64,000 nucleotides of DNA from Celeribacter halophilus (GTDB taxonomy: Bacteria > Pseudomonadota > Alphaproteobacteria > Rhodobacterales > Rhodobacteraceae): positions 124,001 to 188,000 of the forward strand of contig NZ_FORY01000005.1 of assembly GCF_900114135.1 (NCBI RefSeq), read 5' to 3'. The stretch's first letter is position 1. Every line of letters starts with the position of its first letter. This document shows, in pieces, positions 1 through 9,948 of this stretch. The translations under genes and the position numbers were made by a program. The notes under the pieces are model-generated. The model was not told the origin of the DNA and made no database searches. It saw only the letters and a list, made by a program, of their open reading frames with translations.

Positions 1-170
1 GCGTTCTGATAAACTTCAAGATAGTAAATATTCTCAGAGGTGCCCAGCGCCTCCACTCCGGAGACGGTCAAAACCGCATCCTCTCCATTGCCCTGCAGAG
101 AGGCACTCGTATAGGTGCCAATCATATCCCCAGATATTGCGTACATGTTTTCGGTGATTTCTACAGCCAT
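1..170 (-). CDS. Partial hypothetical protein (N-terminal 57 residues only)
   Basis: Only the first 56-57 codons are inside the window; the gene runs off the left edge. The start codon at 168-170 has a good ribosome binding site (GGAAGG, about 8 bases upstream on the minus strand). The visible part begins MAVEITENMYAIS and is acidic and beta-prone, with no signal peptide or membrane segment. I do not recognise the family from this fragment; an N-terminal part of a secreted or Hint-type roseobacter protein is possible but unproven. A TTAAGGTTAAC motif lies about 34 bases upstream of the start. Confidence 0.55.
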   Translation of the reverse strand, partial: MAVEITENMYAISGDMIGTYTSASLQGNGEDAVLTVSGVEALGTSENIYYLEVYQN

Positions 171-534
171 CGGACACCCTTCCTACGCTAATCGATCTAC
201 AAATTAAGGTTAACCACCGGTTATCTCGCGGTTTTCAACCTAAATGTGTCAAAATAAAGGCAGAGTTTTGTCTGCATCGTGGAGCCACCAAAAACAGCCC
301 GCACAGGCCGCATGACATCGCGTAAACTTTCCCTCTCCAGCGCCCGAAATTCCGTGATTGGAGGGCTAAAGCACAGATTTTCGGCAAATCCACCGCACAA
401 CATATCGGTGTTATCCACCTTTTCGAATCAACCTCCGTCCACCATCCTGCACGGTCGCCCTCTCCCTCGCCAGAAAGCATCCGCGCCCGTTTTACCGGCT
501 TTGCTTTTGTCGAAACTGCGCGTAGCATCTCTCT
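171..534. other. Intergenic stretch with an AT-rich motif
   Basis: No convincing gene is visible. It holds the motif TTAAGGTTAAC at 204-214, also found at three other places in this window, and one DnaA-box-like word TTATCCACC at 411-419. The short open frames here lack ribosome binding sites. Confidence 0.5.
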
Positions 535-774
535 ATGTTTACCATAGAACACGAATTCGACGCGACCGTCGTCACCATCGTGGATGAGGGCGAAGCACCT
601 CTTCAGGACGATGTCATCATCTCGGCCTTCGCGGAATGCGTCACGGTCGAGCAACACGACACGCGCACCGACCGCACCCACAAGATCACCTTCTCGCTAC
701 AACAGTTGCGCGATCTCGGGGCCGCTCTGGACTTGCCGGAGGGGGCCTACCGGCTCACTGCGCCCGACGACTAG
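535..774 (+). CDS. Small conserved-looking hypothetical protein, 79 aa
   Basis: A 79-residue acidic protein beginning MFTIEHEFDATVVTIVDEGE, with no membrane segment and no motif I can name. Coding is supported by third-position GC bias and an uninterrupted frame that ends just before the convergent DUF167 gene. No clear Shine-Dalgarno precedes the ATG, so a leaderless or weakly initiated message is possible. Function unknown. Confidence 0.6.
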   Translation: MFTIEHEFDATVVTIVDEGEAPLQDDVIISAFAECVTVEQHDTRTDRTHKITFSLQQLRDLGAALDLPEGAYRLTAPDD

Positions 775-804
775 CCATCTACGCCAAGGGCCGTCCTGCC
801 GCGA

Positions 805-1074
805 TCAATCCGCGTCCAAGCGAAACACCTTGTCCCGCGATGTCGTCCCGCGCACCAGCGTGAGCGCAGATTTCGGACGCCCCATAGCCTTGGCCAGAAG
901 TTTAATCACATCTTTCGTGGCCTTGCCGCTTTCGGGCACGGTGGTCACATAGACCCGCACCTGCCCGTCTTCCACCACCACGACATTGCGCGAGGCCTTG
1001 GGCGTCACCCGCACCGCGAGATGCCCCCCGTCCAGCGCCTGTTCCAGCGCAGCTTTCAATTCCGTCTTGTCCAT
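805..1074 (-). CDS. DUF167 (YggU-type) family protein
   Basis: This 89-residue protein matches the DUF167/YggU family: an N-terminal amphipathic helix, then the conserved core around residues 18-35 (VRVTPKASRN, the family signature) and a C-terminal RGTTSRDKVF stretch. Family members are small alpha/beta proteins of unknown role, usually 75-100 residues, so the length is normal. The start at 1074 (MDKTELK) has AAAGAGG immediately upstream at very short spacing. An in-frame ATG 15 bases further upstream (1089) is a possible alternative. It converges with the small gene at 535-774 and diverges from the nitroreductase. Confidence 0.8.
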   Translation of the reverse strand: MDKTELKAALEQALDGGHLAVRVTPKASRNVVVVEDGQVRVYVTTVPESGKATKDVIKLLAKAMGRPKSALTLVRGTTSRDKVFRLDAD

Positions 1075-1155
1075 GCCTCTCTTTACCATGTGAACGGTTG
1101 AATTCACCGGCAAAAATGACGACATGAAACAGGAACCGAAGATGAAAGGTCGCAC

Positions 1156-1734
1156 ATGCCTGTTCCCAACCCTGCCGCGCTCGAATTTCTCCTCACCCGC
1201 CGCTCCCGCCCCGCCAAGACGCTCGCCGCACCTGTGCCGGATCGTCAGGAACTGACAACTTTGCTCACGGCAGCCGCGCGCACGCCCGATCATGGCAAGC
1301 TGGAGCCGTGGCGGTTCATCGTGCTGGAGAAAGCGGCGCTGACGCGGTTGTCCGAACGGATCAGACCTTTGGCGGACAAGCTCGGGATCGACGCCGACAA
1401 GGTCGAGAAAGCCTATCGCCAATATGCGGATGCCGATCTGGCCGTCGCGGTGGTGTTCTCTCCGAAAGACAGCGAAAAAGTGCCCCATAGAGAACAGCTT
1501 TATTCTGCCGGTGCGGTCTGTCTCTCGCTTCTCAATGCGGCCTTGGCGGCGGGCTGGGGGGCAAACTGGCTTTCCGGCTGGGCCTCCCACGACCGGTCCT
1601 TCTGTGAAGACGGGCTAGGCCTTGCCCCCCATGAGAGCATCGCGGGTTTCATCCATATCGGCACAGAAACCGTCGCCCCGCCGGAGCGCCCGCGCCCCAA
1701 CCTTGAGCAGATCGTCGAATGGGTGTCCGAATAA
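1156..1734 (+). CDS. Nitroreductase family protein (YdjA-like)
   Basis: A 192-residue, single-domain FMN-dependent nitroreductase of the short YdjA type. The N-terminal LLTRRS-R stretch (about 12-20) is the phosphate-binding FMN motif. HGKLEPWRF (about 46-54) is the second family block, and GWGANWLSGW near 132-141 lies by the flavin. Such proteins reduce nitro compounds or quinones with NAD(P)H in vitro; the physiological substrate is unknown. The stop codon shares one base (TAATG) with the start of the downstream EI24 membrane protein, so the two genes are translationally coupled. Confidence 0.88.
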   Translation: MPVPNPAALEFLLTRRSRPAKTLAAPVPDRQELTTLLTAAARTPDHGKLEPWRFIVLEKAALTRLSERIRPLADKLGIDADKVEKAYRQYADADLAVAVVFSPKDSEKVPHREQLYSAGAVCLSLLNAALAAGWGANWLSGWASHDRSFCEDGLGLAPHESIAGFIHIGTETVAPPERPRPNLEQIVEWVSE

Positions 1735-2441
1735 TGTTCGGAGATTTTTCCAAGGCGCTGGTGCAACTGAGTGACAAGCGGTTCCAATCCGTCCTTCTCA
1801 AAGGCCTCGGCCTGACCATCGCGCTTTTGGTCGCAATCTATCTCGCCTTTGTCTGGATCATCGGGGCCTTTGTCCCCGACACCTTCTCTCTGCCGTTTAT
1901 CGGTCAGGTCACATGGATCGATAACGCGCTTTCCATCGGCTCTTTCTTCCTGATGATCGGGTTGTCGGTCTTCCTGATGGTGCCGGTCGCCTCCGCCTTT
2001 ACGGGGATTTTCCTCGAAGAGGTGTCCGAAGCTGTCGAAGACCGCCATTACCCCGGCCTGCCCGAAGTCCCGCGCCAGAGCATCGTTGATATAGTGGTGG
2101 ACTCGCTGAGTTTTCTCGGCGTGATCATCGTCGCCAACGTGATCGCTCTGGTGCTGTATCTGGTGCTCAACGTCGCCGCGCCGCTGATTTTCTGGGCCTT
2201 GAACGGCTTTCTTCTGGGCCGCGAATATTTCCAGATGGTCGCCATGCGTCGCCTTGGCCGCGAGGAGGCAAAAGCCGCCCGCAAACGTCACATGCCGGAA
2301 ATCTGGCTGGCGGGAGCACTTATGGCTATTCCGCTCACCATCCCCGTGGTGAACCTGTTGATCCCCGTGCTGGGCGCGGCCACATTCACCCATATGTTTA
2401 TGCGGCTGGAAGGCGACAAACTTCGCCAGCCCGCGCTATGA
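1734..2441 (+). CDS. EI24 domain (CysZ-like) integral membrane protein
   Basis: A 235-residue protein with four hydrophobic segments near residues 22-45, 60-85, 125-150 and 185-215, fitting the EI24/CysZ superfamily. CysZ itself is a sulfate permease, but alphaproteobacterial EI24 proteins without cysteine genes beside them have no firm role, so sulfate transport is only a family-level guess. I chose ATG 1734 (MFGDFSKALVQL) because it overlaps the stop of the nitroreductase. An in-frame ATG at 1719 would add five residues from inside the upstream gene. Confidence 0.82.
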   Translation: MFGDFSKALVQLSDKRFQSVLLKGLGLTIALLVAIYLAFVWIIGAFVPDTFSLPFIGQVTWIDNALSIGSFFLMIGLSVFLMVPVASAFTGIFLEEVSEAVEDRHYPGLPEVPRQSIVDIVVDSLSFLGVIIVANVIALVLYLVLNVAAPLIFWALNGFLLGREYFQMVAMRRLGREEAKAARKRHMPEIWLAGALMAIPLTIPVVNLLIPVLGAATFTHMFMRLEGDKLRQPAL

Positions 2442-2459
2442 CCCCTTATCGGCGGCGCG

Positions 2460-2741
2460 TTAGCTGTCCGCCACAGAGGGCAACTTCGCCGTCCAGTCGA
2501 GATCGTGCCATGTGATCCAGCCCGAGGAAATGATCGCCACCAGAATGCCCCAGATCACAGTTGCGGCCACGGTGACATAGAGCGCCTTGCGCCTCGGGTT
2601 ATAATTCGCGGGCGCCCCGTCATGGGTGCCCTCGACTTTTTCGCCCATATCGCCTTGGGTTTTTAACCCGATAGGCAGGGCGATGAACATGGTCATGAAC
2701 CATGTCACCGCATAGAGCACGATGGCTGAGGTGATGGCCAT
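2460..2741 (-). CDS. DUF1467 family small membrane protein
   Basis: A 93-residue protein with two membrane segments (about 4-25 and 52-75) joined by a short polar loop containing an NPRRKAL stretch. This architecture and the FMTMFIALP-type first helix match DUF1467, a family largely restricted to Alphaproteobacteria and of unknown function. It starts one base after the stop of the methylmalonyl-CoA epimerase gene, so the two form a tight operon; the pairing is common in the Rhodobacteraceae. Confidence 0.85.
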   Translation of the reverse strand: MAITSAIVLYAVTWFMTMFIALPIGLKTQGDMGEKVEGTHDGAPANYNPRRKALYVTVAATVIWGILVAIISSGWITWHDLDWTAKLPSVADS

Positions 2742-2742
2742 C

Positions 2743-3147
2743 TCAGACCTGTTCCAGCTCGATCAGACAACCGTTGAAATCCTTCGGATGCAGGAACAGC
2801 ACCGGCTTGCCGTGAGCGCCGATTTTGGGCTCTCCCGTGCCAAGCACCCGTGCGCCTTCAGCCTTGAGCTTGTCGCGTGCAGCCAGAATGTCGTCCACCT
2901 CGTAGCAGAGGTGATGAATGCCGCCTGCCGGATTTTTGTCGAGAAAGCCCTGAATCGGGGAATTCTCTCCCAGCGGATAGAGAAGCTCGATCTTGGTGTT
3001 CGGCAGTTCAATGAACACCACCGTCACGCCATGATCCGGCTCGTCCTGCGGCGGGTTCACTTTCGCGCCCAGCGTATTGGCATATTGCGCGCTGGCGGCT
3101 TCGAGGTCCGGCACTGCAATGGCGACATGGTTCAGGCGACCGATCAT
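2743..3147 (-). CDS. mce: Methylmalonyl-CoA epimerase
   Basis: A 134-residue vicinal-oxygen-chelate protein. It would interconvert (2S)- and (2R)-methylmalonyl-CoA between propionyl-CoA carboxylase and the B12-dependent mutase, so propionate, odd-chain fatty acids and some amino acids can reach succinyl-CoA. The two paired beta-alpha-beta modules carry the expected metal ligands: His7 in NHVAIAV, a glutamate in the FIELP strand, the GGIHHLCYEV histidine, and the C-terminal CLIELE glutamate. Length is typical. GGAAGAG lies upstream of the ATG. Confidence 0.93.
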   Translation of the reverse strand: MIGRLNHVAIAVPDLEAASAQYANTLGAKVNPPQDEPDHGVTVVFIELPNTKIELLYPLGENSPIQGFLDKNPAGGIHHLCYEVDDILAARDKLKAEGARVLGTGEPKIGAHGKPVLFLHPKDFNGCLIELEQV

Positions 3148-3312
3148 AATTCTCTTCCTCCATGAAAATCTCCCTGCTTATCGCCCGAGACGCGAAGGCT
3201 CGCAAGAGAGCTGGGACAAGTTAACGCTCACACGGAAGCAAGGCACGCCGGGTTAACGAGTCCTTCACCACTTATGCGCTTTACTGTGAATCGCACTGGA
3301 TGGAGTTTACGA

Positions 3313-4032
3313 ATGACCGATAGTCTCGAAGCCCTTTTGACACCTAAATCCCCGACGCCGGAACGCCCGTTGCTTGGTCTGACTGTTCTGGTGGTTGAGG
3401 ATAGCCGTTTTGCCTCCGAAGCCATGCGCCTGCTCTGTTTGCGCTCCGGCGCACGCATCCGCCGTGCTGACAGTCTCCACGCGGCCCGAAAGCACCTGCG
3501 GGTCTATCGGCCCAATGTGGTGATCGTCGATCTGGGGCTACCTGACGGGTCAGGTTCGGAGTTGATTGGCGAACTCGCGGCGGCGCGACCTCGTGTCGAG
3601 GTGGTTCTGGGCATGTCCGGCGACAGCGGGGCGGAAGAGCTCTCCATCGCCGCAGGCGCAGACGGGTTTATCGAGAAACCGATTTCCTCTTTGGCCGCGT
3701 TCCAGCATCGCGTCATGTCCTGCCTGCCCGACGGAGCCTGCCCACAAGGGCTGCGTGTGGTCAATGACGATATGGTCAACCCCGACCCCATCGCGCTGCA
3801 GGATGATTTCGTTCATATTGCCGACCTACTGAGCACCGAGCGCGGCGACGGTATTCTCGATTATATCGCGCAGTTTCTCGCCGGTGTGGCCCGCACGGCG
3901 GGAGATTCCGAAATGGAAACCGCGGCCAACGATCTGGCAGACCATCGACAACAAGGTCTCCCCTATGAAGCCAATGTCGCCCATATTGCGGGGCTGGTGC
4001 AGGCACGGATCGAGCCACACAAAGTCGTCTGA
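3313..4032 (+). CDS. Response regulator with an unrecognised C-terminal region
   Basis: A 239-residue protein. Residues 22-135 form a CheY-like receiver domain with the acidic pair E29/D30, phospho-acceptor D73 (in VIVDLGLPD) and conserved K122 (in FIEKP). The remaining roughly 100 residues are alpha-helical and match no output domain I know, so it may act by protein-protein contact. No histidine kinase is adjacent. I chose ATG 3313 because GGAG sits 7 bases upstream; the upstream in-frame ATG at 3274 has no ribosome binding site. Two GTTAACG words (3220-3226 and 3252-3258) lie in the promoter region. Confidence 0.82.
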   Translation: MTDSLEALLTPKSPTPERPLLGLTVLVVEDSRFASEAMRLLCLRSGARIRRADSLHAARKHLRVYRPNVVIVDLGLPDGSGSELIGELAAARPRVEVVLGMSGDSGAEELSIAAGADGFIEKPISSLAAFQHRVMSCLPDGACPQGLRVVNDDMVNPDPIALQDDFVHIADLLSTERGDGILDYIAQFLAGVARTAGDSEMETAANDLADHRQQGLPYEANVAHIAGLVQARIEPHKVV

Positions 4033-4064
4033 CATGCGCGCTCCGGTCAACGTCCGAGCATACA

Positions 4065-4094
4065 AAAAGGCGCAGGGTCTCCCCCGCGCCTTTT
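4065..4094. terminator. Bidirectional intrinsic terminator between the response regulator and aspS
   Basis: A perfect 9-bp stem (AAAAGGCGC / GCGCCTTTT) encloses a 12-base loop. T-runs follow on both strands, so it can end both convergent genes. Confidence 0.85.
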
Positions 4095-4115
4095 GGAAAG
4101 CTGTGATGAAAGGCC

Positions 4116-5909
4116 TTAGTCTTCCTGAGGAATAACCCGCAGGTTCAATTCCCGAAGCTGCTCGTTGGTCGGTTCCGAAGGCGCACCCATCATCAGGTCT
4201 TCGGCACGCTGGTTCATCGGGAAGAGCATCACTTCGCGGATGTTGTCCTGATCGGCGAGGATCATCACCGCGCGGTCGATCCCCAAGGCGCAACCACCGT
4301 GCGGCGGGGCACCGTATTGGAACGCGTTGACCATACCGCCAAAGCGTTTCTCGACCTCGTCCTTGCCATAGCCCGCCAGTTCAAAGGCTTTGAACATGAT
4401 CTCCGGCTGGTGGTTCCGGATCGCGCCGGAGACAAGCTCGTAACCGTTACAGGCCAGATCATACTGCCAGCCAAGCACCTTGAGCGGATCGCCTTCCAGC
4501 GCGTCCATCCCGCCTTGCGGCATGGAGAACGGGTTGTGCTCAAAGTCGATCTCGCCGGTCTCTTCGTCCTGTTCGTAGATCGGGAAATCCACGATCCATG
4601 CGAACATGAACTTGTCGCGCCAGTTCTCATCTTCCGGCGCTTTCGGGGTTTCTTCCCAGATCACGGTGCGGGCCTTGCCAGCCACACGTTCGAAGGACTT
4701 CGGCTTGCCACCAAGGAAGAAGGCCGCATCACCGACCTCCAGACCGAGCTGCTGACGGATCGCTTCCGTGCGCTCCGGCCCGATGTTCTTGGCCAGAGGT
4801 CCGGCGGCTTCCATGCCGTTGCCCTGATCGCGCCAGAAGATGTAACCCATCCCCGGCAGACCCTCTTGTTGGGCGAACTTGTTCATCCGGTCACAGAATT
4901 TGCGCGAACCGCCTTTGGGCGCAGGAATGGCACGGATTTCGTTGCCCTCTTGCTCTAGAAGCTTGGCAAAGATCGCAAAGCCCGACCCGCGGAAATGCTC
5001 GGACACGTCCTGCATCTTGATCGGGTTTCTGAGGTCCGGCTTGTCGGTGCCATACCAGAGCGCAGCATCCTTATAGGAGATTTGCGGCCAGTCGCGGTTG
5101 GACTTGCGACCCTTGCCGAACCTGTCGAACATATCCGCAATCACCGGCTCCATCACATCAAAGATGTCCTGCTGGGTGACAAAGGACATTTCCATGTCGA
5201 GCTGGTAAAAATCCGTCGGACTACGGTCGGCACGCGGGTCTTCGTCGCGGAAACAGGGCGCAACCTGAAAATATTTATCAAAGCCCGAAACCATCAACAG
5301 CTGTTTGAACTGCTGCGGCGCTTGCGGCAGGGCGTAGAACTTGCCCGGATGCAAACGCGAGGGCACCAGAAAGTCGCGCGCGCCTTCAGGGCTGGATGCG
5401 GTGATGATCGGCGTCTGGAATTCGTTGAAGCCACGGTCCCACATGCGCTGGCGCAAGTCCTGCACGACCTGGGAACGCATCACCATGTTCTTCTGCATCT
5501 GATCGCGACGCAGATCGAGGTAACGGTATTTCAGACGGGTTTCTTCCGGATATTCCTGATCGCCAAAAACCATGAGCGGCAATTCGGCAGCCGCCCCAAG
5601 TACTTCGAGATCACGCACAAAGACTTCGATCTCGCCCGTGGGCAGTTTCGGGTTCACCAGTTCCGGATCCCGTGCCTTTACGGTCCCGTCAATACGGATA
5701 CACCACTCGGCGCGCACCTTTTCCATCTCGGAAAACACAGGGCTATCCGGATCGCACAGCACTTGGGTCATGCCATAGTGATCGCGCAGATCGACGAAAA
5801 GAATGCCGCCGTGGTCGCGGATGCGGTGCACCCAGCCGGAAAGGCGAACAGTGTCGCCAACATTGGATTGGTTCAGTTCGGCGCAGGTATGGCTGCGGTA
5901 GACATGCAT
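4116..5909 (-). CDS. aspS: Aspartyl-tRNA synthetase
   Basis: A 597-residue class II synthetase that charges tRNA-Asp in the cytoplasm. It begins with the OB-fold anticodon-binding domain ([15 protein letters not shown]). The catalytic core has motif 2 around [13 protein letters not shown] and motif 3 near the C-terminus ([10 protein letters not shown]), with the bacterial-type GAD insertion between them. Bacterial-type length and the GAD insertion are normal. In many Alphaproteobacteria this enzyme is non-discriminating and also makes Asp-tRNA-Asn; the sequence alone does not settle that here. Single-gene transcript with its own promoter and terminator. Confidence 0.97.
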   Translation of the reverse strand: MHVYRSHTCAELNQSNVGDTVRLSGWVHRIRDHGGILFVDLRDHYGMTQVLCDPDSPVFSEMEKVRAEWCIRIDGTVKARDPELVNPKLPTGEIEVFVRDLEVLGAAAELPLMVFGDQEYPEETRLKYRYLDLRRDQMQKNMVMRSQVVQDLRQRMWDRGFNEFQTPIITASSPEGARDFLVPSRLHPGKFYALPQAPQQFKQLLMVSGFDKYFQVAPCFRDEDPRADRSPTDFYQLDMEMSFVTQQDIFDVMEPVIADMFDRFGKGRKSNRDWPQISYKDAALWYGTDKPDLRNPIKMQDVSEHFRGSGFAIFAKLLEQEGNEIRAIPAPKGGSRKFCDRMNKFAQQEGLPGMGYIFWRDQGNGMEAAGPLAKNIGPERTEAIRQQLGLEVGDAAFFLGGKPKSFERVAGKARTVIWEETPKAPEDENWRDKFMFAWIVDFPIYEQDEETGEIDFEHNPFSMPQGGMDALEGDPLKVLGWQYDLACNGYELVSGAIRNHQPEIMFKAFELAGYGKDEVEKRFGGMVNAFQYGAPPHGGCALGIDRAVMILADQDNIREVMLFPMNQRAEDLMMGAPSEPTNEQLRELNLRVIPQED

Positions 5910-5957
5910 GATCGGGTCCCTTTGGAGATGTGGGCGGACTTATATATCGCTCGGGCT

Positions 5958-5986
5958 GATACACTAGGCCCAGAGCGGAAAGTCAA
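5958..5986 (-). promoter_or_regulatory. Probable sigma70-type promoter of aspS
   Basis: On the minus strand TTGACT (5981-5986), a 17-base spacer and TGTATC (5958-5963) lie about 50 bases upstream of the aspS start. The -35 is excellent, the -10 moderate. Confidence 0.5.
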
Positions 5987-6168
5987 GGGCCGTAAGCCCC
6001 ACGACAGGCCCCGACAGGGCATTGCGCAGGCAATTGCGGGCAATATCACAGAATATCCGGCTCATGCGACGCCCTCTTTGACGCGGCCTTGATCCTGCGG
6101 CCATCCCGACGGCAACGGCCCACAGATCGGACGCGGCAATTTCCGGCAGGTCTTTGCCATTTCCACCC

Positions 6169-6196
6169 TTGCACCTGCGCGAGTCATGACTATAAC
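6169..6196 (+). promoter_or_regulatory. Probable sigma70-type promoter of carB
   Basis: TTGCAC (6169-6174), 16-base spacer, TATAAC (6191-6196), about 65 bases upstream of the carB start. Confidence 0.5.
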
Positions 6197-6263
6197 CCAC
6201 GACAATTTGCGCGCACCTTGCTAGAGATGCGCCGAAGCTGCTCAAACATTGCCGGGGTCTGCC

Positions 6264-9200
6264 ATGCCGAAGAGAACCGATATTTCCTCCATCATGATCA
6301 TTGGTGCGGGGCCGATTATCATCGGGCAAGCCTGTGAATTCGATTACTCCGGGGCGCAGGCCTGTAAAGCGCTGAAAGAGGAAGGATACCGGGTTATTCT
6401 GGTGAACTCCAATCCGGCGACGATCATGACCGATCCGGGCATGGCGGATGCGACCTATATCGAACCGATCACACCAGAGGTTGTTGCCAAGATCATCGAA
6501 AAAGAGCGCCCTGACGCGCTTTTGCCGACTATGGGTGGCCAGACGGGTCTGAACACTTCGCTGGCTCTGGCCGACATGGGCGTGCTTGATAAATTCAACG
6601 TCGAACTGATCGGCGCCAAGCGCGAAGCCATTGAAATGGCAGAAGATCGCAAGCTCTTCCGCGAGGCGATGGACCGTCTGGGCATCGAAAACCCCAAGGC
6701 CGACATCGTCGCCGCTCCGAAAAAGGAAGATGGTCGCTACGACATCTCTGCCGGTATGAAAATCGCTATGGAGGCGCTTGAACATATCGGCCTTCCCGCG
6801 ATCATCCGCCCCGCGTTCACCTTGGGCGGCACCGGCGGCGGCGTGGCCTATAACCGTGATGACTACGAGAAAATCTGTCGCTCCGGTCTCGAAGCCTCCC
6901 CGATGGCGCAGATTCTCGTGGATGAGTCGCTTCTCGGCTGGAAAGAATACGAGATGGAAGTGGTGCGCGACACTGCCGACAACGCCATCATCGTCTGCTC
7001 TATCGAAAACGTCGATCCGATGGGCGTGCACACCGGCGACTCGGTTACTGTGGCACCGGCGCTCACGCTCACCGACAAAGAATACCAGTTGATGCGGACC
7101 CACTCGATCAACGTGCTGCGCGAGATCGGCGTGGAAACGGGCGGCTCCAACGTGCAATGGGCGGTGAACCCCGCTGATGGCCGTATGGTTGTGATCGAGA
7201 TGAACCCGCGCGTGTCGCGCTCCTCTGCGCTGGCGTCCAAAGCCACCGGTTTCCCGATTGCGAAAATCGCCGCGAAACTGGCCGTGGGCTATACGCTCGA
7301 CGAGTTGGACAACGACATCACCAAGGTGACGCCCGCTTCGTTTGAGCCGACCATCGATTATGTCGTCACCAAGATCCCGAAATTCGCTTTCGAGAAATTC
7401 CCCGGCTCCGAACCGAACCTGACCACCGCAATGAAATCCGTGGGCGAGGTCATGGCGATTGGCCGGACCTTCCACGAATCGATGCAAAAGGCACTGGCTT
7501 CGATGGAATCGGGCCTCACAGGCTTTGACGAGATCGACCTGCCGGACATGCCGAAAGCCTCCGAGATCGTCGAGGCGGATGGCAATGACACCACCCTGCC
7601 CCGCATCCTTCTGGGGGCCGATGAGGCCGCACAACAAAAGATCGACAAGAGCGTCACCCGCGAACTGGCGAAGGCCACGCCCGACCGCCTGCGGGTCATC
7701 GCACAGGCCATGCGGTTCGGCTTCACCGATGAAGAAATTCAGGACATCAACAGTTTTGACCCGTGGTTCCTCGCCCGCGTGCGCGAAATTCTTGTGGCCG
7801 AGGCCGAAGTCAAACGCGACGGTCTTCCGGTCACCGAAGAAGGTCTGCGCAAGCTCAAGATGATGGGCTTCACCGATGCGCGTCTGGCGAAGCTCACAGG
7901 CCGCGACGAAGCCAACGTGCGCCGCGCGCGTCGCAACCTTGGCGTCAATGCCGTGTTCAAACGCATCGACACCTGCGCCGCCGAGTTCGAGGCGCAAACT
8001 CCCTATATGTATTCCACCTACGAAGCCCCGATGATGGGCGAGGTGGAATGCGAAGCGCGGCCCTCGGATCGCAAGAAAGTCGTCATTCTGGGCGGTGGTC
8101 CCAACCGGATCGGCCAAGGGATCGAGTTCGACTATTGCTGCTGTCATGCCTGTTTCTCCCTGACCGAACAGGGCTACGAAACCATCATGATCAACTGCAA
8201 CCCCGAGACCGTATCCACCGATTACGACACCTCGGACCGGTTGTATTTCGAGCCGCTGACCTTTGAGCACGTCATGGAAATCCTGCGCGTCGAACAGGAC
8301 AACGGCACATTGCACGGTGTGATCGTCCAGTTCGGCGGACAGACCCCGCTCAAACTCGCCAATGCGCTGGAAGCCGAAGGCATTCCGATCCTTGGCACCT
8401 CGCCCGACGCGATTGATCTGGCCGAAGACCGCGAGCGTTTCCAAGACCTCGTCAACCGGCTCGATTTGAAACAACCGACCAACGGCTTGGCCTCCACCGA
8501 TGCGGAAGCCATTGAGATCGCGGCGGGGATCGGCTTCCCGCTGGTCATTCGTCCGTCCTATGTTCTGGGCGGTCGCGCAATGGAAATCGTCCGCGATATG
8601 GAGCAGCTCAAACGCTACATCTCCTCGGCTGTGGTCGTTTCCGGCGACAGTCCGGTTTTGCTGGACCACTACCTCTCCGGCGCAACCGAGATCGACGTGG
8701 ATGCGCTTTGTGATGGCGAAACCGTCCATGTCGCAGGCATCATGCAGCACATCGAGGAAGCGGGTGTGCACTCCGGCGACTCCGCCTGTTCCCTGCCGCC
8801 CTACTCGCTCAAGCCCGAGATCATCGAAGAGTTGAAACGTCAGACCATCGCGCTGGCGCTCGAATTGAACGTCGTCGGCCTGATGAACGTGCAATTCGCG
8901 GTGAAAGACGATGTGATCTATCTCATCGAAGTGAACCCGCGCGCCTCGCGGACCGTTCCTTTCGTTGCAAAAGCGGTCAACAGCCCGATCGCCTCCATCG
9001 CCGCGCGGGTCATGGCCGGTGAGAAACTCGGTGCCTTCGATCTGGTCGCGCCTGAGGGCACAGGCCGGTTTGCGGTGAAAGAAGCCGTGCTGCCCTTCGC
9101 ACGCTTCCCCGGTGTAGACACGATCCTCGGGCCGGAAATGCGCTCGACCGGTGAGGTCATGGGCTCCGACAAGACCTTTGCACGGGCGTTCCTGAAGGCA

Positions 9201-9623
9201 CAAATGGGCGCGGGCACCGACCTGCCGACCGAGGGCAAGGTGTTCCTGTCGGTGAAAAACTATGACAAGAAACCGAAAATGGTCGAAGCGATGCAAACGC
9301 TTGTCGATCTTGGCTTTGAAATCGTCGCGACCCGTGGCACCGCCAAATTCCTCAAGGAAAACGGCATCGAAAGCCAGATCGTGAACAAGGTTTACGAAGG
9401 CCGCCCGAACATTGTCGACATGATGAAAAACGGTGAAATCGCGCTGGTCCTGAACACGACCGAGGGCAACCAAGCCGTTGAAGACTCGCGTGAAATCCGC
9501 TCTGTCGCGCTCTACGACAAGATCCCCTACTTCACCACCGCCGCCGCCTCCCACGCCGCCGCTATGGCGATCAAGGCACGGCTTGAAGGCGAGATCGAAG
9601 TGTTGAGCTTGCAAGACGTGTAA
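6264..9623 (+). CDS. carB: Carbamoyl-phosphate synthase large subunit
   Basis: A 1119-residue ATP-grasp enzyme that makes carbamoyl phosphate from bicarbonate, glutamine-derived ammonia and two ATP, for pyrimidine and arginine synthesis. Two homologous halves are visible: [17 protein letters not shown] near residue 15 and its partner [15 protein letters not shown] near residue 610. Each is followed by an ATP-grasp domain ([14 protein letters not shown] and [13 protein letters not shown]). An MGS-like allosteric domain forms the last 130 residues. The glutaminase subunit carA is not adjacent, which is usual in this group. ATG 6264 gives the family N-terminus MPKRTD; an in-frame TTG 15 bases upstream was not used. 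Confidence 0.97.
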   Translation: MPKRTDISSIMIIGAGPIIIGQACEFDYSGAQACKALKEEGYRVILVNSNPATIMTDPGMADATYIEPITPEVVAKIIEKERPDALLPTMGGQTGLNTSLALADMGVLDKFNVELIGAKREAIEMAEDRKLFREAMDRLGIENPKADIVAAPKKEDGRYDISAGMKIAMEALEHIGLPAIIRPAFTLGGTGGGVAYNRDDYEKICRSGLEASPMAQILVDESLLGWKEYEMEVVRDTADNAIIVCSIENVDPMGVHTGDSVTVAPALTLTDKEYQLMRTHSINVLREIGVETGGSNVQWAVNPADGRMVVIEMNPRVSRSSALASKATGFPIAKIAAKLAVGYTLDELDNDITKVTPASFEPTIDYVVTKIPKFAFEKFPGSEPNLTTAMKSVGEVMAIGRTFHESMQKALASMESGLTGFDEIDLPDMPKASEIVEADGNDTTLPRILLGADEAAQQKIDKSVTRELAKATPDRLRVIAQAMRFGFTDEEIQDINSFDPWFLARVREILVAEAEVKRDGLPVTEEGLRKLKMMGFTDARLAKLTGRDEANVRRARRNLGVNAVFKRIDTCAAEFEAQTPYMYSTYEAPMMGEVECEARPSDRKKVVILGGGPNRIGQGIEFDYCCCHACFSLTEQGYETIMINCNPETVSTDYDTSDRLYFEPLTFEHVMEILRVEQDNGTLHGVIVQFGGQTPLKLANALEAEGIPILGTSPDAIDLAEDRERFQDLVNRLDLKQPTNGLASTDAEAIEIAAGIGFPLVIRPSYVLGGRAMEIVRDMEQLKRYISSAVVVSGDSPVLLDHYLSGATEIDVDALCDGETVHVAGIMQHIEEAGVHSGDSACSLPPYSLKPEIIEELKRQTIALALELNVVGLMNVQFAVKDDVIYLIEVNPRASRTVPFVAKAVNSPIASIAARVMAGEKLGAFDLVAPEGTGRFAVKEAVLPFARFPGVDTILGPEMRSTGEVMGSDKTFARAFLKAQMGAGTDLPTEGKVFLSVKNYDKKPKMVEAMQTLVDLGFEIVATRGTAKFLKENGIESQIVNKVYEGRPNIVDMMKNGEIALVLNTTEGNQAVEDSREIRSVALYDKIPYFTTAAASHAAAMAIKARLEGEIEVLSLQDV

Positions 9624-9650
9624 AGCCCTTCATCTACCGAAATCCAACAG

Positions 9651-9682
9651 AACGCCCCGCCATTCGCGGGGCGTTTTCTTTT
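9651..9682 (+). terminator. Intrinsic terminator of carB
   Basis: AACGCCCCGC / GCGGGGCGTT stem with a 5-base loop followed by TTCTTTT. Confidence 0.9.
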
Positions 9683-9948
9683 GCAATGCAGCGATAATTC
9701 TTGACTTCTGCCCCGCCCTCCCCCAGTTAACACATATCTTCACCCCCATGCTGCCGCGTGAGCAGCCGCGTTATGACGCTTCGGGTGGCGATGATCGGGC
9801 GCATTGCCCAAAGGTTCCCAACATCACGCAAGGGGTCCGGCGGAAAGACGGGGCAAGCATATGGCGCGCTCCGGTGACCTTTTCCGCGACCAACCAAGCG
9901 CCCTTCAAGGGCGCGTCTAGCGTGTGGGTTTCCCACCAAAGGACATAT
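9683..9948 (+). promoter_or_regulatory. Structured leader upstream of the DEAD-box helicase
   Basis: About 265 bases between the carB terminator and the helicase start contain several small hairpins: GGGCGC/GCCC near 9798, CGCCC-TTCAA-GGGCG near 9900, and TGGG-TTT-CCCA just before the ribosome binding site. The helicase frame stays open through much of this leader, but there is no upstream ribosome binding site, so I read it as untranslated. RNA-helicase genes often have regulated long leaders; that is only a family-level analogy here. Confidence 0.4.

Larger units (their letters stand above)
5910..6263. other. Divergent aspS/carB intergenic region
   Basis: Apart from the two candidate promoters noted separately, no gene, repeat or strong hairpin is seen in this 354-base stretch. 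Long open frames across it are antisense or read-through shadows of carB. Confidence 0.5.

Noticed and set aside
5964-9614. A 1216-codon open frame on the minus strand opposite carB
   Set aside because: Strong GC3 bias of carB leaves the antisense frame open; composition (His, Asp, Phe, Gly, Val rich) is typical of antisense shadows and no ribosome binding site or domain is seen. The same holds for the long frames opposite ileS (41978-44317), priA (36209-38323), the GH13 gene (48919-50859) and groEL (24849-26576).
9748-9948. N-terminal extension of the helicase by 67 codons
   Set aside because: The family start is at 9949 with a good ribosome binding site; the extension matches no domain and overlaps leader hairpins.
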